A DNA stretch of 64,000 nt from Erodium maritimum (lineage: Eukaryota; Streptophyta; Magnoliopsida; Geraniales; Geraniaceae), in NCBI GenBank assembly GCA_963921825.1, contig OY997588.1, positions 82,589,043 through 82,653,042 of the forward strand, read 5' to 3'. Made by a program: the position numbers and the translations under genes. Below are positions 31,116 to 43,179 of the stretch, piece after piece. Position 1 is the first letter of the stretch. Every line of letters starts with the position of its first letter. The notes beneath the pieces are model-generated. The model saw only the letters and a list, made by a program, of their open reading frames with translations, made no database searches and was not told the origin of the DNA.

Positions 31116-31328
31116 GTTGACTTTTCCTGTAAAAAGTCAACATTTCCCAAATTGGTCAAAAAGTTGCCCTGAGTCCCCCAGAACTCCCTTTGGTCGATAT
31201 TGGGGTCAACTTAAGTCCGATATGACCTTCGGGGTCAAATTTAGGTTCATTTAAGTATTTGTCCCAAAATTTTAAATTTTCCTGTTTTTCGCCGATTTGA
31301 CTGGCGTTGACCGGGAGTGGTTCTTACA
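31116..31328. promoter_or_regulatory. W-box cluster at the terminus of giant element copy 3
   Basis: Seven TTGAC[C/T] hexamers (both strands) lie in about 200 bp: two in the hairpin arms, three as GGTCAA and two in the terminal block TTTGACTGGCGTTGACC. About 0.2 would be expected by chance in that length. Confidence 0.5.
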
Positions 31329-31354
31329 GTTTCGATATTTAACCCTAAAATTAA

Positions 31355-34268
31355 GCAAGAGCAGTTAACCCATAAGTAAGCTTGCCATAACCCAGTCACC
31401 TATGTGTTCTAGTCCATAAGTAAAATAAACATTACACCATGACAGTTTAATCCGTCTTCAAACCATACAAATTGGAATAGCATAAGCTAAAAAAATTAAC
31501 AACCCTTTTTCTTATAAGATATAAAAAGGCTTTTAGTTAAATTTCAGCAAGCTTATTATGACTTAATTGGGCTTTAGGCCTTGGGCCTTAGAATTATATT
31601 ATATCCGGGTGGTCCCACACCACTACCTCACTCTATTGCCCCGACTCTTCCAGTCGACGACCATATACGTCCTTGTGCGTCTACCCAAACCACTCCTCTT
31701 TTGCCCTTGGCGGCGGGAGACCCCGAATACATGCCTCCAGCGTTGAGCAAAGAGCGGATCAAACCCCTCCTCTACTAGAAGAAGGCCAAGAGGTTGGTAC
31801 CGGTTCCCCTCCGACCGCTTCCCCTTTCAGCCATGACCTCATCTCGTCATCATCGCCCAAGAAGGTCCGCCTTCATGGCTCCTTCGACGATTGTTTCTCT
31901 GCGATCACCTATGTTTTCCCCCGCAACTGTAGTCCCCACGACGGTCACCCGACTAGGATCCACGACATGTGCTATTTCTAAACCCCCCCCCCCCCCTAAA
32001 CCACACGGATTGCTACTGCCCCCAGATGCTTCTATGCTCCCCGTCCTAGTGGATCTTCTCTCTGGACCGATGATGGAGACCATGAGGCATGATCATCCCT
32101 TGGATCCCTCTACAATTAGAGCACCAACAAGGACAATGATCAAGTAGGTTAGGGTCCTAGCCCGACGACCACCTGATTGGGATCCAAGGCACAAGCTGCC
32201 GTAGAGAAAGATGAGGTGAGGTTTTCCAAGCAGCTTCGCCAAGGAAAATGAGTGGCCCTTTGTGCAACGAGGTGTGTGTGGCGATGCACACTTAGCCCTA
32301 CCAAGGTCTGTACAAATTCGATGCCCTGACCCCCCCTGTTTCTTGGAGTTCTCCCTGACTACCCGTGCCACCTACCACTGCCCTTATACTATTTCCACGT
32401 TATCAGGTTGAGTCAGAAATGTGTTGGCTCTCCTCAATATCGTCCCAGCAACAGGAGCTTGTCTCCCATTTTCCACCCCTGGTATAGCCGGGTATTCTGT
32501 TATACAGTTGAGCATTCAATACCTACGGGTTTAGCATAAAGTCTCAACCTTTTGATTTCTTTGTCTTTCATTTTTCACTTCGATGTTTTTTTGCTTGTAG
32601 TTTTGTTTGGTACTATCAATAAAAGTTCTCACTATGCTAAAAAAAGTACTCGTTTTACACATACATGTACTAAAATTCGAACTTAATAGAGGAGGGACTG
32701 ACCTATTTTAAAAACAAGAGATGATTACATATTCTTGCATAAACCTATACGCGTTTTACACATGGCTACAAAAATGTATAAACGTGTTATCTGACCACAC
32801 TAAATTATCTGGAAATTATCGTTGTTAGCTTTACCATCTAATTCTATTAGACTCTACTATGCATTTTTTTTTAAATGACAAAATTACTCTCATTATTGAA
32901 ACCCTAAAACTACGTCAAGCCTAAATCGAACCCTAAAGTGGAACCCAACCTTACATCAAACTTGATTTTTTTGGATGTTTGAATTAATTTATGGTATGAG
33001 TTTTGGTAATTGACTATGAGATTGGCTCTATTATTTCTATATCTATGATCAATATTGTGTTTTTGTTGTTGTATTTTCTTTTTTCTTTTTATTCGATTTC
33101 TTCTTATGTTATGTTTTTTTATCAGCTGTTTTTATAAAACACCAATTTCCTTAAGTAGAAAGAATAGCCTAGGGAACCCTCGTGGGTTCACCTCCTATAC
33201 GAACCAAAGTGTTGAAATAGTACAACCAGATCACATTAAAATAAACGTAACGAGTAACTAAATAAGACATAAGCAAATAGGCTGAAAGCAAACCCAAACA
33301 AGGCCCTAGAATCAACAGACCAAAAGGCCAAAACACCACCTAGCACTTTGAAATCCCAACAATTATCAATCCACACGTTATTGTATATGGACTTTGCACC
33401 TAGATATCTAGAAACCGCTAGAGGAGAGCCAACGAATGGCGTAACTGTAGCCACCCGAAATCCGTCGGAGGAGAGCTAACGGACAACGCAACTGTTGCTA
33501 CATCGATATTGGCTACTTTTGAGTCAAGTCAAAGATGTTAGCAGAGATGTCAATTGACATCACGATGAAACTGGAGCAGAGCAAAATAAAATATGTCAAC
33601 ACAGATTGTTAGTGACATTGGTTGACAATACACGCGCGATATTATTTGAAAATATCCAGAACGCGTCCACATTCATCCGGTAAAGATATGTTTCCTCTTC
33701 GTATAGATACTCTTTGATAGAGAGATCTACTTGAATTAGGAAACAAAGAGATTTTCTTTCCCATATCAGAAGATACACACGCAGATTTGCGTGGATAAAG
33801 ATTGGAAAGTTGTGCTGAACAAGAAAACTAGTTGCAGATAAAGAGAACTAGAGATTCAGCCAAATCATGACTCTAAAGTCACTAAACCCTAGGAGGTGCG
33901 GCGTGGGAAGCAAGACAACACTATATATACCATGGAAACCTCACAAACTAGGGTTAATCGTAATTGCCTATCTGACGATCAATTGGTCTAAGAAAGAGCT
34001 TCTTGTGCATTTTTATTTTCTCTCATGAGTTTATGGTTCTCGAGCCTGTAAGACTAGCATGTTGAGAAACTGAACAAAATGAAGCAAACGAAATGCCTAT
34101 GAGCTGATAATATATATCGTGATCAAACAAGCTTAGGAGCTGTGCACTGATAAGTGATGATCACTACCTTTTGTTGGAGATCAAGAACATCCCAGACTAC
34201 AGGTGCTCGAAGAGTGGAACTGAGATGGGATCTCAGGTTTAGGGGGAGTCTCTGAATTAGGTTTGTCA
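31355..34268. other. Intergenic DNA with unassigned fragments
   Basis: 31570-32640 is richer in GC and contains short frames without recognisable domains. It ends near a run ATCAATAAAAGTTC and then AAAAAA (about 32640), which could be the tail of an old non-LTR retroposon. A C14 run lies at 31983-31996. 33400-33500 carries a roughly 40-bp near-duplicate (GGAGAGCCAACG... and GGAGAGCTAACG...). 34225-34250 has TTTAGGGGGAGTC, similar to polypurine tracts of some copia elements, without a matching LTR that I can see. Confidence 0.3.
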
Positions 34269-34277
34269 TTTTTGTAA

Positions 34278-34739
34278 GGGGTTACTCTATGTTCTAATGC
34301 CGTACTACACTTAATTGTCAAATCCGCACCCAAACTTTGGAAAATTGTCAAATAGTAACAAATTTTAAAACTGAATTATTAAAAACCAACAAGTACTGTT
34401 TAAATTGACTGTTTCTGTGAACAGTGACTTACGTACGTCTCACGTGACTCATTTTATAATGGAGCTTCGGCGAGCTGAGGTCACCAAGAGATGAAGTTCG
34501 AAGACCTGAGATGAAGAGATGAGGTCACGAAGAGACGAAGTTCGGCCAAGTTAACGTCCGAAGGAATAACATATTTGAGGGCAAACTCGACTTTTCACTT
34601 GGCCAAGTTAATGTTTGTTTAAAATTAGAAACATTTGGTGTATTTAGATGTTTGACCGTTACTACATGGCAATTTCAGTTTTATAGGGTTAAGATTTAAC
34701 AATTTCTGAAAGTTGGGCGTTAGGACATGGAGTAACCTT
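34278..34739. mobile_element. Mutator-type MITE, 462 bp
   Basis: The left end GGGGTTACTCTATGTTCTAA and the right end (minus strand) AAGGTTACTCCATGTCCTAA are flanked by the perfect 9-bp duplication TTTTTGTAA (34269-34277 and 34740-34748). Similarity between the arms continues for about 70 bp. There is no ORF. Confidence 0.88.
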
Positions 34740-34748
34740 TTTTTGTAA

Positions 34749-35089
34749 TAATAGCATATGGTCGATTTGGATGATCTGAGAACTTGTATGCGTATTGATT
34801 ACATTATAGTGAAAACCTTTCTACTGGCAAAGTGCCCCCAATGTAGGTGATGTTGCACCGAACTGGGTAACCAATCTCGTGTCCTTATGTGTGGTTGATT
34901 CGTTTATGCTTCTTACGTTTTCATACTTTATATGGCCAGAGGTTAATGGACAAGTCAGTAGATCTAAATTGACATCTCACCTTCATATGCTTGATTTACC
35001 TTGTTTAAATATTGCTACTAAACAACAACATCCCAAGTGACATCTACATCTATAGCTGCACATGATCAGAATTTCAGCAACTACAATCA
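34749..35089. other. Intergenic DNA, nothing recognised
   Basis: This short unique-looking stretch lies between the MITE and giant element copy 4. Neither strand holds a frame or motif of note. Confidence 0.4.
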
Positions 35090-38000
35090 TGTCACGCCCC
35101 AAATCCGGTTTTCACCAGACTCGAGACGTGAGCTAAAAACAATAATAAATAAAGCAAGTTTAAACGAAATGAAGTTCCAATAAGTTGTTTAAAGTCAGCA
35201 ATACCGAGTCAACGCTCGAAAACCCAGTAATAAAGAGTTTAATACAAAAAAGGGAAAGTACGTCTCTATAGGATCCCAACACTAGGACTCTCGCCAAGCT
35301 TCCTAGCTCTGAGACGTCCTCTAAACCAACTCATGATCAAAACCTGTAAAACAGTAATGAATGGGGTGAACTTTCGCTCAGTAGGAAAAAGTAGTTAAGG
35401 GGATGAGCTATCCGCTCACCACCACGGGTAATCGTCCAATTAAGGCATACTTGCAAGCACAATAACTACGAATCAATTAAACAAGTAACCCAAGACAACG
35501 CTTGACCCCCACTCGGGTGCAACCCGTAAATCAATCTCGACACTGAACCGATACATTTCTTCTCAATTATGCTCTCAGCACCCGTCAACTAACAATTCTC
35601 AATGGAAAACGACCACAGTTATCTCACAACCAACCAGACGTGCGAACTCACAAGGCAATACACTGAACTCAGGGTTAACTGTATTTCAAATCACAGTAGA
35701 TCACATAACAAGCATAAGCAATCACAACAATCAAAACAGCTCAACACATGATAAATATCATTAGCAACCACTTCCACCTGTGGTATTCCAGAGCAATGCG
35801 TCGGCTTCCATGGCCCGGCTCACCATATCGTACCGAACTCGACATCAGCCTAGATATCTTCCCGGAATACACATCATCGGGGTACAACTCATAATATAGC
35901 GGACCGGAATCCTCCGTCGGTCGGGTATATCTTCCCCTAGCACGGGGCACAAATCACATCACACATACCATACCGGAACACTCATCGGTATAAACATTGC
36001 TCTGGAATACCCTCCTCGGCTCTAGATACCCTGTACCGGAATCACACATGCAGCACAAGTATCGCACCAGAACCAATCCTCGGCCTGGATATCCTATACC
36101 AGAATCCTCCACGGTATATATATCATACCGGAAGCCTCAGTCTAGATATATATATCGGAACCATCCATAGATATAGATATCGGACCGGAACACACCGCCT
36201 CGGAACATATCGTGCCAGAACAGCATCAGCCACGATATCGGACCGGAACAACATCCTCAAACATATCATACCGAACATATCACACCGTCATACCATTCCG
36301 AACAATCTTATCGAACACACCACATCGGTCTATCAATCACCCGATCATATCACAAGACAATAACTCACACTAACATTTACCACGTTCTCATAGTATATCA
36401 TGATCCTTAATTTACCAACGGACATAACACATATCACACATTACAAGCTGCTAATCACAACAAACCCACCCAACACGCAATCCTACGAGCCCAACCAGGG
36501 ACCCACATGTGATACTACAACACGTCAATTCCCACACTTACGAGCACGACCTGGCCCGCAAGTGGTTCCACGCTAGTTATTCACATCCTACATGTGATTC
36601 TATATCACATGAGAGTTCATAACCTATATGCATACCAATAAATTTCCGCAATTAAACCGGTATTCGCTACCTCAACCGCTATCCACACGCGAACTATCAC
36701 GAGTCACCTAGTAGCCTCCTCCGCCGTGCTCGGGAACAACGTCTAAGATTACAAGTAATACGAGAATTAATAATAACTCAAGGGTGGTTTGAAGAGAGAA
36801 ATAACCAAACTAACCCCCAATTACTCAATCTTGTCAAAATGGGCCCGGAAGGCCCATTTTGGCCGGAATATGGAAAACGTCCATCGGGCCTCCAAAAATT
36901 CCCCTTTTTGTTTCTATCATTCCTAATTAAATTTACTTGTTCCAACGCACTTGACGGAATCAAATTCCGTTGTCCGAGCGTTCTAAAACCGCAATTAAAG
37001 TTTCTAAACTACAATTTCCGAATTTCCACGAATCACTTCCGTAATTCGTTCGGGTGTGAATTATCAATCCGGGGATCACCCAAGACCACCCGAACACGAC
37101 CCACCCGCTCCTCGGCCGAGTAGGCCCCACGGCCACACATGGACCGTGGGTGGCTGTACCGGACTACCACCGTGTGGCCAGTCACGGTTCCGTGCCCTCC
37201 CTCCGTCCATGGCCGGTTACACCCCCGGTGACCGGCCGGAGCTCCGGCGAACCTCCGGTCGCCGGAAAAGTACCCCATTTCTCCAAAAAGTTCTTAACAA
37301 GCTCTAGATTCTCCAAAACTACATTGTTAGGTTCTAAAACCTTAAAATTAACCTCAACAACTCCAAAAACTTCAACTCTAAGTGGGTTTCATCCAAATAA
37401 TAACAAACTCAATTGATTTCCATCAAACTCTTCAACTTTCTCTCCACAATCATCTATTTAACCATCAAAAAAACCCATAACACCCAAGTCGTGTTCAAGC
37501 AATTTCTACCAAAACCCACAACTAGAAATTTAACAAAAGGATTGTTAAGTGCAAGATTACCTTAGGGAATGGGTAGATGATGAAGAAAATGGAAGAAAAT
37601 GAGGGTTTTGGGGTAGAAATCAAGTGAAAGGATACAGTTTTCTTCTCTTCTTCTCATTTCTTCTTCTTCAAGCTATGGAGGTTTCACACACTCTCTCTCT
37701 CTCTCTAAAATTTCGGCCAACAAGGAGAAAATGCTGAATTTGTTCCTCACATGTGTCATTTAACCTAAAAGGTAAATGTCCCTTTAGTCCCTTTTGTACT
37801 TTTCCCCTTAAGCAAAATGTGAGGTCAAATGAGCCTTTTTACACTCTTTTCTTCTCCTCCAAGACACATGGACATGTGTCCATGTGGGGTCCACTTCTAC
37901 CCAAAATATCTCAGCTCAAATTAAATTAATTCGTTAAGACCCCTAATTCGACCTAGTTTGACCCGGGTTTGACTTTTTCGCAAAATTACATATATGAAAG

Positions 38001-38161
38001 GAAACGACCCAACTAAGATAACCGTAACGACGACTAAGCTTTTTGGGTCCCGGAAAGGTCCCGAATGACTCCCGGAGTCGTCGGTTGACTTTTCCGGCGG
38101 AAAGTCAACTTTCCCCAAACTTCACCGGTTCGACCGATGTCGACCGGGGGCGGTTCTTACA
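35090..38161 (+). mobile_element. Giant TG...CA solo-LTR-like element, copy 4 (3072 bp, divergent subfamily)
   Basis: It starts TGTCACGCCCCAAATCCGG, the same subfamily as copy 1, and ends GGGGCGGTTCTTACA. The flanks AATCA (35085-35089) and AGTCA (38162-38166) agree at four of five bases. Its internal tandem repeats (about 35760-36330) are of a different type, built on ATACCGGAAT/CTCGG phrases. The end block keeps the hairpin GTTGACTTT/AAAGTCAAC near 38083 and four W-box hexamers. GGCCGG-rich sequence near 37140-37260 precedes a C/T-rich stretch. No gag or pol is visible. Confidence 0.75.
35760..36330. repeat. Degenerate tandem repeats in giant element copy 4
   Basis: Repeated phrases of the kind ATACCGGAA...CCTCGG...ATATC recur every 40-60 bp with strong divergence. 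They occupy the position held by the 55-57 bp minisatellites in the other copies. Confidence 0.6.
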
Positions 38162-39314
38162 AGTCATCTGAAGATTAATGGAGGAAAGCCACCAGAAGGC
38201 GCAACCCACCTCTAGCAGAAGCTCTATGCCAAATAGCCGACACCAATGCTCAGAGAAAAAAATGACCGCAACACACCATCAATGGGAGAGAAACAACACA
38301 TTCTCTACTTCCCAAAAAAAGAATCCCACCAATGGTCAACACCGCACAACGACCCAAAGAAGGAAAAAATGTTCCCGGTGAACCCTTAAACTGCCACTTG
38401 AAGATAGACTAGGTGCGATGACAAAACATGGCTACCCACACTACTATATGAAGCTTCTGGGACGACGGACACGATTTGTAGGCCATGTTTTCAAGTTCGT
38501 CGACCAAGAAAAATACTGATGATCAAGTCGTCAGATAAGTTTTGTCGGTCTTAGATCGTCAATTTAAAAAAACGATAAAATGTTAACTATCGAGAGTGGA
38601 TTTTTTCATTGCCGACCTCATACGAATCGTTCGACGTTTAATATTCAATAACGACGACTTTAAATCATCGTTGTTGAATTACAGTACCGATATTTCAAAG
38701 TCTTGAATATTCAACACCGACGGTTGAAGTCGTCACTACTGAAAATCACTACTTTCATCAAAGACGACTTCATATCATCACTGTTGACTTTCAACACCAA
38801 CAACTTCAAATCGTCATTTTTGTAAATCATGGTTTTCATTTGCAGTCGAGCTAGCAACATTATAATGACTAGGATAATTATGATCACCATAATCAATAGT
38901 AGTGTTACCGAATAATGAAAACGCATCTTGGACGTACTCCCTTATTGGATCATACCAGATTTCTTGATCATTCGCCACAATACTAGATGAAGCATAGTTT
39001 CTCGTATCTATATTTTTTTTTGTCTGCATTATGTGAACGACCTAGGCCTTCGTTCCTCTTCACCGAGATGTACCATATTTTGTATGTTAACATACTACTC
39101 ATCCATTGTATGGTAATAGTCACCCACACAACTTTTACATGCACACTTGTACAATTCGACGTCATCCCTTATTGGTTCACAGTTATCCAACATATAGTGC
39201 AAAAAATTCCCCACACCTTTTTGGTAAGTCTTATTTTACTGAGGCAAATCCATACAACTTCTATCATCCCCTTCCTAACGTACAAACATCAATTCATGAC
39301 ACAATTAATAAGAA

Positions 39315-41005
39315 GGGTAATTTTCACCTCAATACCCTAACTATCGTTTTATTTCACCTCAATACCCTAACTATTTTTCGTGGCACCTCAATATCCTAGA
39401 ATGACATTTTCCGTCACTTTAGTACCCGTCGTCAACTTTTCATCCATTTTGGATGGAAAATGGTCATGTGCCTGACACATGACCCCAATTTCTTAAGAAA
39501 TGACAATACTACCCCTTCTAACTATTCCTCTTCAAACCCTAATCTAATCTCTTATTTTTTTTTATCTTCTCAAATTCTCCCACCCCCATTTTGTAGCACC
39601 GACCACCACCACACCCCATCTTCCTCCTCCCCACCCGAATCTCAGACCACCACTTCAAGCTCTTGCCACCATACCTCATCTTCCTCTTCCCCACACGAAG
39701 CTCAAACCTCCTCCCCACACGAGTGCTGCCAGATGGATACGAGAGGAATTTGAACCAGAGATGAAGCTCGGAGCACGGAGAACGAAGCTCATCGGCGAGA
39801 CTGTGGAGGGCGGGGACGACAATTCCGAACATGGCGCGAGCCTCCGACCACTCGGCTTCTGCTGGGTTTGATTTTTTTTTCTCAGATTTGGGGATTTCTT
39901 TTTTAGGGATTTTTTGGGTTGCAATTTGTTAGAGATTTTCTGGGTGGTATTGCTTGGGCTGTTCTCGGAGATTTTGTCTTTCCGAGCTCCAATTTGTGTT
40001 CTGAATCGAAATGCAGCTCCTTGTCTTCTGGAATTGAGTGGAAAGTTGGGTTATGTTTTTTTCTTCTTTTTCCCTTGGGGATAGGCTTCAGAGTCATGTT
40101 GACCTGATATAATCTGTGTTGAAAAGAAATTTTTAAAATTAAAAATCATCTCTTTTCTGATGACCTAAAATGATAAGTATTGATAATTGTTATCAGTATT
40201 TTGTTTTCTTGCTGATGAAAGACTTCAATTTCCTTGAGAAAGCTAAGGGATAATCTATTTTTATTTTTCTACTAACATCCAAATGAAGCTTACAGCTTGA
40301 TTGATCTTACATGTGTTAGTAATATTAGGGTCTGAAAAACCAAGATCCCTCACATAAATGAACTAATAAAGATGCGTTTTCTTATTGAAAGATCAAAAAT
40401 TGTTTTCTGCAAGTTTAGCTTTTGTCTCTGAATATGAAGAGAGGAATTTGAACCATTAAAGGAAAAATAAAAAGATATTAGAGAGATAAAACTAATTTCC
40501 AAATAAATATTAAATAAAGAAAAAACTGATTTGTTAAAATAAAAGTCTGATTTTATAATAATTAAAACCAATTTTTAATAATTAAAACTGATTTTTAATA
40601 ATTAAAACTGATTTTTTAATAATTTAAAACTGATTTTTATTATAAAATCTGATTTTATAAAAAAAATAAAATGATTTTATAATAAAGAACTTATTTTATA
40701 ATCAAAAAACTGATTTTATGATAAAAAAAATCTGATTTTATAAAAAATAAACAGATTTTTTGAAAAAAAATATAATTTTTATAAAACATAAAACTGATTT
40801 TAAAAGAATAAAGAAATAAAATAAAATTTTGAAAACTAATGGCATGGGTTTGAAAATTTGACTGTTGGTGAGGGGATAGACTGAAACTAACAACATGTAC
40901 TAAATGACGGAAAATGCAATTCTAGGGTATTGAGGTGCCACGAAAAATAGTTAGGGTATTGAGGTGAAATAAAATGATAGTTAGGGTATTGAGGTGAAAA
41001 TTCCC
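39315..41005. mobile_element. Mutator-like long-TIR element, 1.69 kb, non-autonomous
   Basis: The inverted repeats of about 105 bp start GGGTAATTTTCACCTC and GGGAATTTTCACCTC. They contain ACCTCAATACCCTAACTAT repeated within each arm. The perfect 9-bp duplication TAATAAGAA (39306-39314 and 41006-41014) confirms the limits. The interior has a plus-strand Ser/Pro/His-rich frame (39460-39753) that looks compositional. A stretch of AAAACTGATTTT-type repeats (40540-40830) follows. It has no transposase. Confidence 0.9.
40540..40830. repeat. AT-rich degenerate tandem repeat
   Basis: AAAACTGATTTT followed by TAATAATT or a variant recurs about a dozen times at intervals of 18-30 bp. Confidence 0.7.
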
Positions 41006-41747
41006 TAATAAGAATTATTATACAATTTCAACCCTCAATAGATATAACTAATGTACTCAATTGTAACAAATAATTCAACCAACACTAATTCTATTACTTA
41101 TTTTCATCATCCAACACTTCTCAAACACAATATATTTTCAACCAACTCTTATATTTATTGTCATCATATATATTTATATACACACAAATTTTACTCAATA
41201 TTCTAAAAAAAATAACAAATTCAACCCACACTAATTATATATAACTCATTTTCATCATATCCAACGCTTCTCAAATACAAATTTACTCAAATCTGATAAA
41301 ATAGTCAACGAAGATTAAGAAACATACCATCTTTTTAGCTTCAAGTATAAATATCCCTCGACACCTACTCCCAAATCAAGAAAATTTGGGAGAAAAAAAA
41401 GTGTTTTTGGGAAAAATAGGGGTTTGATGGAGATATTTTTTTTGCAAAGAATGATATTATGACGAGGTAAAAGATGGTTTGAGGTGTTTTAGGGCTCCAA
41501 AACATGTATGAGTGGCATTAATGAATATGGTAAAACTTGACGGAAAGATAGAAAATTCGTCGGTATTGAAACTTTCAAGACCGACTACTTGAAAAACGTC
41601 GGAAATGAAACTTTCAATACCGACTACATGGAAATTCGTCGATTTTGAAAGTTTCATTACAAACGACTATATGGGCCGTCGGTAATGAAACTTTCATTAC
41701 CGATGACCGATTTCCATCCATCGCCCGAGTGACTTCCTGGTGTAGTT

Positions 41748-42877
41748 TCAAAACGACGGACGATGATGCAAGGACGATTGAAACTCACACCACACAACAC
41801 CACTTGAAGCTATCCCAAAAAGGCCGCTCAACCAGCAATGGTAGAAGCCCACCGAAGGCCAACACTAGCCAATGGCTCAAAAAGGGGAGAGAAAACGACA
41901 CACCTAAACGGACGCCGTAAAACGGGGCCAAACCAAATATCACCCACGTAAGGAAAGATCACATGTCGCGAGAGAAGGGAGCTCCAAAAAAAGTCGAGAA
42001 ACAACTAGATAATGACCAATGTCGACTTCACAAGTAGCCATGTGGTGTTGCAAAGCCGCCGACGGCGCAAAAAAACTCAGTTGTAAGTTTTTTTCCGGAG
42101 TGTCTGGAGAGGAAAATGTTCATCTTCTGTTAGTGTGTGTTCTTCGATTTTTGGAAATGTGAGGTGAGACGAGAGATAGCTCATTTAATGATCTGTACTT
42201 TGATATGTTGTTGATTGAGATCTCTCATGCGACATCATATGATCTTCATCATCATGTGCTCAAGCTAGTGAAGTCGAGGAAGACGAAGGAAAGAATGTTA
42301 TCTCTTTTGTCATCCTACACGGTGATGCATAACTTTAGCAACGGGAGAAGACGGCCTCCCCAGATAAAGGAGTTTCAGTAAAGGTAGGTCCGGAGAAAAA
42401 GAGTAAGTTAGGATTATGTGATTTTGTACAAAAATAAAGGTAATTTTAGAATTATATGTAAGATGAAGGACTAAATTATAAAATCACACAATTAAATACT
42501 AAATATTAATTCCATTTTTCAATTATTATTTATTAACTTTGAAGTAATAAATTTACATTTCAAAAATTTATTTTAATTCTACAATAATCTATTTTAAATC
42601 TTAAATTAAAATTTTAAGATGTTTTCTAATTTTAAATTTTCTAAACAATTTTTATTATTTTGAAAATATTTTTTTTACAATTTCAAAAGTTATTTTTTGT
42701 TTTGGTAATTGGATTTTTTTTTTGTAAATAGGATAGAATCGAAGAGAGTTTGGGTTTAGGTTTGGAATAGAAAGTCATGGTTATGTAAATTTAGAAACTA
42801 CTTGGGCATAAGTTTGTTGTAAAATCCAACAGATTTGGATGGGAAAACTAACGAAAGTAATTTCGGGATTATAGGAT
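41748..42877. other. AT-rich intergenic DNA
   Basis: The small plus-strand frame at 41645-41920 has no recognisable features. From 42400 on the sequence is mostly A and T with no structure that I can name. Confidence 0.4.
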
Positions 42878-43127
42878 AGCTTTCAGGTGCAAATTTCCTT
42901 AAAATACAAATTGTGCGACCCATGTAAATATGCGGAAATAAAATGTAATTAAAATTTATTTCTTTAGATTTACATTTCTGATTTACATTTACGTTAGACT
43001 ATTCTATTTTTTATTTACATAAACAAAATATAATATCTCTAAAATAAAATGTAATTACATCTTTTTTCAGCAGATTTACATGAGGTTCACATATTAGTAT
43101 CCAAAGAGTGGTGTGTACCTGAAAGCT
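42878..43127. mobile_element. Small inverted-repeat element, 250 bp
   Basis: The left end AGCTTTCAGGTGCA and the right end (minus strand) AGCTTTCAGGTACA form the repeat. The same terminus (GGGGCTTTCAGGTACG) closes the larger element at 48670, so both belong to one family. No target duplication is recognisable. Confidence 0.5.
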
Positions 43128-43128
43128 T

Positions 43129-43131
<3 letters not shown>

Positions 43132-43176
<45 letters not shown>
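43132..43176. repeat. (AT)n microsatellite
   Basis: About 22 AT units between the 250-bp element and the left arm of the 43180-48670 inverted repeat. Confidence 0.97.

Positions 43177-43179
<3 letters not shown>

Larger units (their letters stand above)
28495..31328 (+). mobile_element. Giant TG...CA solo-LTR-like element, copy 3 (2834 bp)
   Basis: It runs from TGTCACGCCCCGAATTCGG to GGGAGTGGTTCTTACA with the perfect target duplication GTTTC at 28490-28494 and 31329-31333. It shares all the landmarks of copy 2 in the same order: hairpin GGTGAGC/GCTCACC near 28769; the 57-bp minisatellite near 29390-29690; GACACCAC/GTGTC repeats; a CCGACAATG block near 30110; C/T runs near 30700-30740; the terminal hairpin near 31117; and the W-box-rich end. 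There is no coding capacity. Confidence 0.85.
28009..31345. mobile_element. Mutator-type foldback MITE, split by giant element copy 3
   Basis: The left arm starts AAGTTAAATATTGAAAC and the right end (minus strand) reads GGGTTAAATATCGAAAC. The 9-bp target duplication TAAAATTAA at 28000-28008 and 31346-31354 is perfect. Without the insert it is about 500 bp and nearly all inverted repeat. It shares TATTGGTCACGAACACTA-like sequence with the MITE at 27152, so they are one superfamily. The giant element entered within the right arm, 17 bp from its end. Confidence 0.9.
38439..41747. mobile_element. CACTA-like relic, split by a Mutator-like element
   Basis: The left end CACTACTATATGAAG and the right end (minus strand) AACTACACCAGGAAG share the CACTAC...GAAG frame. 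Both sides hold the dense subterminal repeats typical of CACTA elements: GACGACTT/AAGTCGTC phrases at 38460-38830, and GTCGG...CCGAC...GAAACTTTCA phrases at 41540-41735. The terminal CACTA is degraded on the right and I find no 3-bp duplication. A minus-strand stretch at 38814-39165 might be transposase debris, but I cannot prove it. Confidence 0.45.

Noticed and set aside
28495-31328. Giant element as a conventional DNA transposon with short TIRs (TGTCA / TGTAA)
   Set aside because: The ends match only at TGT...ACA, and a 5-bp duplication with TG...CA ends is the rule for LTRs. I kept the LTR reading but noted the uncertainty.
31570-32640. Possible gene on the plus or minus strand
   Set aside because: Frames are short, overlapping and without motif. 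The 3' ATCAATAAAA plus A run hints at an old retroposon, but I found neither a target duplication nor a domain.
39460-39753. Ser/Pro/His-rich frame as a captured gene in the Mutator-like element
   Set aside because: Composition alone (CCACC/TCTTCC repeats) explains it. There is no domain and the antisense strand is open as well.
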